Origin: JAFNAG01 sp963824985
GTDB taxonomy: Bacteria > Acidobacteriota > UBA6911
NCBI GenBank assembly: GCA_963824985.1
Contig: CAWGRQ010000022.1
Coordinates: 1-29,532 of the forward strand
DNA length: 29,532 nt
Reading direction: 5' to 3'
This document shows positions 24,955 through 29,532 of the stretch, in pieces (within the stretch, counting starts at the first letter, position 1; the number at the start of each line of letters is the position of its first letter). The notes under the pieces are model-generated. The model worked only from the letters and a program-made list of their open reading frames with translations, made no database searches and was not told where the DNA came from. A program made the translations under genes and the position numbers.

Positions 24955-25788
24955 ATGAAACACAGAATGAGACTCGAATCGTTTCTATCCCTGATTGCTG
25001 TAGCCATCGCCTTCGCGGCTTGCACGGACGCCCGGCGGCAGCCCACTCTCGGAGAGATCTGGCAGGTGTTGGCAACCAGGGAATTCGTCGATCTGACCCA
25101 CTCTTTTGAGCCGGGGATTCCCCACTGGCCCGGTTTCCCTGACGAAAAGGATGAAACTCTCTTCTGGTACGAGCCCGGCGTGGCTCCCGGTTCCGGCTTC
25201 TATGCCCAATATTTCTCGCATGTCGGCCAATGGGGGACTCACGCAGACCCGCCGGCGCATTTCGTAAAAGGGGGTCGCACCCTCGATCAGATTGATGTTA
25301 AGGAAATGATAATGCCCATGGTCGTCCTCGACGTCCACAACCAGGCCGCCGTGAATCCGGACTACACGCTGACAATGGACGATGTGAAGTCATGGGAAGG
25401 GCGCCACGGTCCCGTCCCGGAAAATGCCTTCGTCGTCATGCGCACAGACTGGGCCAACCGCTGGCCCGACATTTCCGCGATGCAGAACAAGGATGCCAGG
25501 GGAATCAGCCATTATCCCGGCTGGAGTCTGGAAGTGCTTCAGTACTTATATGAGACAAGGAAGATCCGGGCCTCGGGGCACGAAACCACCGACACGGATC
25601 CGGGCATTTCGGCCAGCAAGGGCGTATTCCCGCTGGAGACATATATCCTAAAACGAGACCGCTACCAGATAGAGCTTCTGGCTGGTCTCGAGCGTGTGCC
25701 CGAGGCCGGCGCGCTGGCCGTCGTGGCGTTCCCGAAGCCAAAAAACGGCAGCGGCTTCCCTGCCCGCGTGTTCGCTATCCTGCCTTGA
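24955..25788 (+). CDS. Putative lipoprotein cyclase/kynurenine-formamidase-like hydrolase
   Basis: A 277-residue protein of the cyclase family (Pfam-type HxGTHxDxPxH). Start at the ATG at 24955 with GGGAGG 5 bases upstream; the open frame further 5' lies between the MITE and the gene. The N-terminus is a lipoprotein-like signal, SLIAVAIAFAACTDARRQ, with Cys after FAA. The catalytic metal motif QWGTHADPPAHFVKGG (about residues 93-108) has the three His/Asp ligands. LTHSFEPGIPHWPGF, FVVMRTDWANRW, GISHYPGWSLEVLQYL and ASGHETTDTDPG follow. Family members hydrolyse amides or lactones (N-formylkynurenine, isatin). The MITE ends 96 bases before this start. The last 14 bases overlap the HD-GYP gene's 3' end on the other strand. 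Confidence 0.9.
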   Translation: MKHRMRLESFLSLIAVAIAFAACTDARRQPTLGEIWQVLATREFVDLTHSFEPGIPHWPGFPDEKDETLFWYEPGVAPGSGFYAQYFSHVGQWGTHADPPAHFVKGGRTLDQIDVKEMIMPMVVLDVHNQAAVNPDYTLTMDDVKSWEGRHGPVPENAFVVMRTDWANRWPDISAMQNKDARGISHYPGWSLEVLQYLYETRKIRASGHETTDTDPGISASKGVFPLETYILKRDRYQIELLAGLERVPEAGALAVVAFPKPKNGSGFPARVFAILP

Positions 25789-28423
25789 AAGCAACGGGCG
25801 CTTCGAGCGTGGACGCGTCGATCTGGCTGGCATCGAGGTATTCCCGGGCATACCGCAGGTAGATCTTCTCGCGAATGAACAGGTCATAAAGATCGGGATC
25901 GATGTGTCCGTTCTCCTTCATGCTGCGCAAAATGCTCAGTACCTCCGAGAGCGGTTTCCTCGGCTTGTACGGTCGGTCTCCGGCGGTCAGCGCCTCGAAG
26001 ACATCGGCGATCGCGATGATCCGGCCTTGCATCGAAAGCCGACTGCGATCCAGCCCGAATGGATACCCTTTCCCGTCCATGCGCTCGTGGTGCAGGGCCG
26101 CGTGCAGGGGAACATTTCGCAGTTTGCGCGGATAGGGCAGGGCCTTCAGCATCTGGTGCGTCAGGTCGACATGTCTCTGGATCACCAGCCGCTCCTCATT
26201 GTTGAGTGTCCCGCGTTCGATGGTCAAATTACGGACTTCATCCGGAGTGAGGACTGACACCGGTTCGCCGTTTACATCGGACCAGCTGTACTTCGCGGCA
26301 ATCTCCTTGACCCTGCTGCTCCAGCCGGGCGGCATGGATTCCGCGCCCTGGTTGCAGTCGCGCAGGAATGCCATGTCTTGATCCAGCTGTTGCCGGAAGC
26401 GGTCCATTTCAGCATCGATTTCAGGGGCGCCGGATGACGCACCGGCGGAATCGACTGCCTGAAGCTTCTGTTCCAGCAGGGCAATGCGCCGGTCGCGCCG
26501 CAGGATTTCAAACCGGGTTTCGATAAGCTGGATACGGTCAAGGATGGTCTCCAGCTTGGTTGCCTTGTCGGCGACGTGCACCGGGGTTGCCACCTTGCCG
26601 CAATCGTGCAATTGTGCGGCGATCTTCAGTTCATACATCTCATCTTCGGAGAGGGCAAAATCCCGCAGGGCTCCGTAGCCTGTCCTGCATGCGGCTTCTG
26701 CAATCATCATGGCGAGGACGGGAACCCTCTTGCAATGGTCCCCCGTGTGCGGAGACTTCGCGTCGATCGCGGTTGCGATGAGTTCCGTCAGCCCTTCGAA
26801 AAGCCTCTTGAACTCGTCCACCAGTCTGTTTTTGCTCAGCACGATGGCGGCCTGGGAGGCGAGGGATTCGGCCATGCGCGCATCTTCGTCTGAAAACGCC
26901 ACGGCGGATCCGGAATGTCTCTCACGGGCATTGAAGAGCTGAAGCGTGCCGATCACTTCGTTCTCGTGATTTTTCAAGGGCACGCTCAGCCAGGACTGCG
27001 TCCGGTATCCGCTGTGCCGGTCAAAATCATGCAAGGCGCGAAAACCGTCGCCGGGGGCGGCATAGGTGTCGTCACAGCGCCGGGTTAGATCGTCGAGGAT
27101 GGCCGGCTCTCCCCCCGGCCGGAATCCTGCCAGGGATAGCCAGGCTTTTGCCTCAGAGCCGGAGTCGTTTCGGATATGGAGCCCCAGCGAATCGATTTCA
27201 AGGAGGGCGAGGATCAGCCCCCCCTGATCGGACAGGAGGGACAGGGCGCCGCCGTCAGCGTTGGTGAGTCGTTTGGCGCCGCTGAGAATGAGATCGAGGA
27301 GCAGCGCCTCGCTCTTCTCCGCCGTGAGCGACTTGCCGATGGTATTGACTGTCTCCATCGTCGCCACATGAGCGCCCAGGCGTTCCGCCATGTCATTGAA
27401 GGATGTGCCCAGCGCCTCGAATTCATCCCTGGTTCGGATCGCTACGCGCGCCGTGAAGTCTTTGGCGGCAATTTTCTGCGTCGCATCCCGGAGTTGCTCG
27501 ATCGGCCCGGTGCTGCGCCGGATCTCCCGGAGGCTGAGGAAGGCCACGATGCCAAGCGTCAGGAAGACAATCGCCGGGAAGATTACCCGGAAGCTGCGCA
27601 GAGGCTCCAGGACATCATCCCTCCTCTCGTTGACCAAGATGATCCAGGTATCCCAATACGTGGGGTGCATAAAGAGAACCCAGTACCTGGCTTCGTACCG
27701 GACGTCCGCGGCGGCCCAGTCAAACCTTCCGGAGGCATCGGATATCGCCATGGCCCGTGTGAGTTCGCGCGCCGGAACATCCCCGGTCAAGGATGAGAAG
27801 AGGACCTCGCGGCCCGCGCCCAGCACAGCGATTTCAGTCAAAGCCGGGAGAAACCCTTCACCCCCCCAGAGGTAATCCTGGTTGATCTTGCCTACCAGGA
27901 TCCGCCTTTCCCCCCTGGCGGTGGAAGCCGGCCTGGCCATGAAAATCGCGGATGATCCGTCGGATTCCTTGCGGGTCGCGACCAGCGTGTTATTTCCGGC
28001 GAGATGTTTCCATTCATCGGCTGTGGGAAGGAACGGTTGAACTCCGGGATCATTCCGCGCCAGAATCCGGCCGTCCTCCGCCTGGAGGCTGAACCATCGG
28101 AAACGCGCAGAGATGCGCTCGTGCACCGCCGAATCCTGGAACGACGGGGCGTCCGGAGCCTCCGGCCTCCAGAGCGATCCCATCATATCCAAATCCGACT
28201 CGAGCAGAGCCAGGCGTTCCATCAGCGTCATCCCCGCGGACCGGCATGCCTGGTGCATGCGCTCGTCTGCCTGGCGCTGAAGCTGGGAGGTGACTTCGAA
28301 ATAGGAAACCAGGGCCATCAGTCCCAACGGCACGATTGCGCAAACCATGAACACCAGAAAAATCCGGCGTCCCACTTTGTTTTCGAGAAATGTCCGGTCG
28401 GGTCGAAATTTTGGCAGTCTCAT
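25775..28423 (-). CDS. Membrane HD-GYP c-di-GMP phosphodiesterase-type sensor (sensor, HAMP, GAF, HD-GYP)
   Basis: An 882-residue signalling protein. Residues 20-41 form the first membrane helix (IFLVFMVCAIVPLGLMALVS), 42-278 an extracytoplasmic sensor domain, 279-298 the second helix, about 300-352 a HAMP linker (DATQKIAAKDFTARV), 355-530 a GAF domain with SWLSVPLKNHENEVIGTLQL, and 540-865 the HD-GYP-type output. Catalytic motifs: HTGDHCKRV (559), LHDCGK (His606, Asp607, Lys610) and HHERMDGKGYP (778-788). The family hydrolyses c-di-GMP with two or three metals. The distance from HDxGK to HHE is 168 residues where about 60-70 is usual; the extra stretch (about 620-735) is largely predicted helix or coil (ETILDRIQLIETRFEILRR) and may be an insert typical of a subfamily. 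It follows the pilin gene by 29 bases and is probably in its operon. No clear ribosome-binding site precedes the ATG at 28423. Confidence 0.92.
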   Translation of the reverse strand: MRLPKFRPDRTFLENKVGRRIFLVFMVCAIVPLGLMALVSYFEVTSQLQRQADERMHQACRSAGMTLMERLALLESDLDMMGSLWRPEAPDAPSFQDSAVHERISARFRWFSLQAEDGRILARNDPGVQPFLPTADEWKHLAGNNTLVATRKESDGSSAIFMARPASTARGERRILVGKINQDYLWGGEGFLPALTEIAVLGAGREVLFSSLTGDVPARELTRAMAISDASGRFDWAAADVRYEARYWVLFMHPTYWDTWIILVNERRDDVLEPLRSFRVIFPAIVFLTLGIVAFLSLREIRRSTGPIEQLRDATQKIAAKDFTARVAIRTRDEFEALGTSFNDMAERLGAHVATMETVNTIGKSLTAEKSEALLLDLILSGAKRLTNADGGALSLLSDQGGLILALLEIDSLGLHIRNDSGSEAKAWLSLAGFRPGGEPAILDDLTRRCDDTYAAPGDGFRALHDFDRHSGYRTQSWLSVPLKNHENEVIGTLQLFNARERHSGSAVAFSDEDARMAESLASQAAIVLSKNRLVDEFKRLFEGLTELIATAIDAKSPHTGDHCKRVPVLAMMIAEAACRTGYGALRDFALSEDEMYELKIAAQLHDCGKVATPVHVADKATKLETILDRIQLIETRFEILRRDRRIALLEQKLQAVDSAGASSGAPEIDAEMDRFRQQLDQDMAFLRDCNQGAESMPPGWSSRVKEIAAKYSWSDVNGEPVSVLTPDEVRNLTIERGTLNNEERLVIQRHVDLTHQMLKALPYPRKLRNVPLHAALHHERMDGKGYPFGLDRSRLSMQGRIIAIADVFEALTAGDRPYKPRKPLSEVLSILRSMKENGHIDPDLYDLFIREKIYLRYAREYLDASQIDASTLEAPVAFKAG

Positions 28424-28452
28424 AATGATCGGCGCCCGCGGTTCCCGCGGGA

Positions 28453-29019
28453 TCAGTGATTGCTCGCCAGGCCGATAAAGCTCCCGTTGTTGGCGCGCAC
28501 GATATCATCCCGGCTCATTCTCGCGGTGATCGGCGGCGCGGTGCGGCCATCTCGGCCGCAACTGTACAGGTCATAGTCGGAATTCAACGGCACCAGGTTC
28601 TTGTCCTTCCGGACGCCCCCTTTTTTCCCTTTCATACCCACGATCAGCAGATATTCGTACGGACGGCCCCATGGATCCATCTTCCCATCCCTTCCCACAT
28701 CCCGGAGAGAAGTTGGATATGCGCCGTTGCTCGCCAGGTACAGGGTGATGTCATTGGAGATCTGCTTGATGTCGGCGATAGCCGACACGACCTGGGCGTT
28801 ATAGACCATTTCCCTATAACTCGGAATCGCGATGGCGGCGACGATGGCAATGATAGCCACCACGATCACCAACTCGACCAGGCTGTATCCACGGGAATGT
28901 TCCAGGGGTACATCCCCGGCACCCGGCCGACTGCCGCCGCGAAAAGACGATTCGTGGCACTGATCATCCCCAGGACGACATTTATCGTATGATGTGAATG
29001 GTGCGTGTCGCCTGCGCAA
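28453..29019 (-). CDS. GspG-like type IV pilin/pseudopilin
   Basis: The protein holds the prepilin cleavage and N-methylation motif HSRG|YSLVELVIVVAIIAIVA, with Glu at +5 and Tyr instead of the usual Phe at +1. Next come SAIADIKQISNDITLYLASN, the GspG-type DPWGRPYEYL, VRKDKNLVPLNSDYDLYSCG and the end DDIVRANNGSFIGLAS. The start is unclear. The ORF reaches a TTG at 29019, giving 44 residues before the cleavage site, too long for a pilin leader. An in-frame CTG at 28905 gives a six-residue leader. Alternatively an ATG at 28913 in another frame fits if one C is missing from the CCCC near 28908, giving MYPLEHSRG. Either short leader is more likely. It lies between a HAMP-like membrane protein gene and the HD-GYP gene, all on one strand. 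Confidence 0.8.
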   Translation of the reverse strand: MRRRHAPFTSYDKCRPGDDQCHESSFRGGSRPGAGDVPLEHSRGYSLVELVIVVAIIAIVAAIAIPSYREMVYNAQVVSAIADIKQISNDITLYLASNGAYPTSLRDVGRDGKMDPWGRPYEYLLIVGMKGKKGGVRKDKNLVPLNSDYDLYSCGRDGRTAPPITARMSRDDIVRANNGSFIGLASNH

Positions 29020-29530
29020 GTAAATCTCCTCGCTCCGCGAGTTCCTCGATGCATCGCGAAATGCCGGGATCGCCTGGAAGAGCCGCCCGACGTTTGTACT
29101 CCGCTATCGATTGTTCCAGCAATTCACCGGCCTTCTGGATTTCCGAAATTATGGAACTGAGGCCCGCAAGCATCTCATTGACGGATTGCATTTCAGCCTG
29201 AAGAAAGTCTTTTCGGCGAAGGTGCGCCGCCCTGGGGATGGCGCCCTCCTTGAGATCCTGGAAGATGAGACGAAAGCGATAGAGAGGACCGGCCACCCGG
29301 TGTGAGATCAGAATCGAATGGAGGGCAACGACGATAATGGAAAGCAGCGCCACCGGCCAGAAGTGGTAGTGCAGGTACAGGAAGCTGGTGGCGATGGCAA
29401 GCGCCTCCGGTGAGGCCTGGTCTGCTTTCGATAGCTTGAACATCAGGGGGAGAAAAAGGCCGGCACCAATCGCCGCAACGTAAAACAGGATGTACCCGAC
29501 GGAATAAAGCAGCAGTTTGAATTGCAGGCT
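28982..29530 (-). CDS. HAMP-like membrane protein, 5' end outside window
   Basis: The frame is open to the window edge, starting SLQFKLLLYSVGYILFYVAA and IGAGLFLPLM (first helix, ending before an internal ATG at 29443). A second helix, WPVALLSIIVVALHSILI, is followed by the HAMP-like linker SHRVAGPLYRFRLIFQDLKEGA and a helical tail with a coiled-coil look (EMLAGLSSIISEIQKAGELLEQSIAEYKRR). I see no methylation or output domain, so it resembles a truncated chemoreceptor or a sensor accessory protein. It runs into the start of the pilin gene on the same strand, suggesting translational coupling. Role unknown; context suggests signalling linked to the pilin and HD-GYP genes. Confidence 0.75.
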   Translation of the reverse strand, partial: SLQFKLLLYSVGYILFYVAAIGAGLFLPLMFKLSKADQASPEALAIATSFLYLHYHFWPVALLSIIVVALHSILISHRVAGPLYRFRLIFQDLKEGAIPRAAHLRRKDFLQAEMQSVNEMLAGLSSIISEIQKAGELLEQSIAEYKRRAALPGDPGISRCIEELAERGDLLAQATRTIHIIR

Positions 29531-29532
29531 GC

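Overview
The window looks like chromosomal DNA of a GC-rich, Gram-negative-type bacterium. An Acidobacteriota lineage is the best guess. The reasons are the mix of large secreted M28, M14 and M20 peptidases, Tat-exported Gfo/Idh/MocA oxidoreductases with sugar-phosphate-isomerase-like partners, a LIC_10091-like protein, and a decayed segment of a type I associate with that phylum. No rRNA or tRNA is visible, so this is inference from gene content only.

Layout. 1-2.2 kb: the 3' part of an aldo/keto reductase with a ferredoxin-like tail (+), convergent with an unknown secreted protein (-). 2.3-3.1 kb: a Y1 (HUH) REP-associated transposase surrounded by and containing GTAG-headed REP palindromes; two more copies lie at 8.2 kb. 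3.1-8.1 kb: two divergent secreted metallopeptidases, M28 (-) and M14 (+). 8.4-10.3 kb: two Cys-rich unknowns, one with a 66-bp tandem repeat and a zinc ribbon, then a YciI-like protein, all (-). 10.4-13.8 kb: a LIC_10091-like exported protein (+), an M20 dipeptidase-type peptidase and an exported SixA-like phosphatase (-). 14.0-16.2 kb: a decayed C-terminal gene fragment, a Tat-exported amidohydrolase and a PilZ protein. 16.3-18.7 kb: pgk then gap (-), a glycolytic pair. 18.8-19.8 kb: apbE (+). 19.8-24.3 kb: a four-gene co-directional cluster (-) of Tat-Gfo/Idh/MocA oxidoreductase, DoxX-like membrane protein, sugar isomerase/epimerase and a second Gfo/Idh/MocA oxidoreductase, probably for oxidation and isomerisation of a sugar or cyclitol. 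24.57-24.86 kb: a 293-bp MITE-like element. 24.95-25.8 kb: a lipoprotein-type cyclase/formamidase (+). 25.8-29.5 kb: a signalling and pilin locus (-) of a HAMP-like membrane protein, a GspG-like pilin and a large HD-GYP sensor.

The most distinctive things are (i) a self-contained RAYT/REP family with one REP copy inside the transposase reading frame, (ii) the membrane sensor, pseudopilin and HD-GYP locus, with a PilZ receptor elsewhere in the window, (iii) the 22-residue-repeat zinc-ribbon protein, and (iv) the MITE.

Caution about sequence quality: at least ten single-base-type frameshifts interrupt otherwise well-conserved genes (aldo/keto reductase, the 921-2162 gene, RAYT, M20, gap, pgk, perhaps the pilin). 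Because they hit housekeeping genes and several compensate each other, residual sequencing or assembly indels are more likely than real pseudogenes. Coordinates below span the full gene across such shifts.
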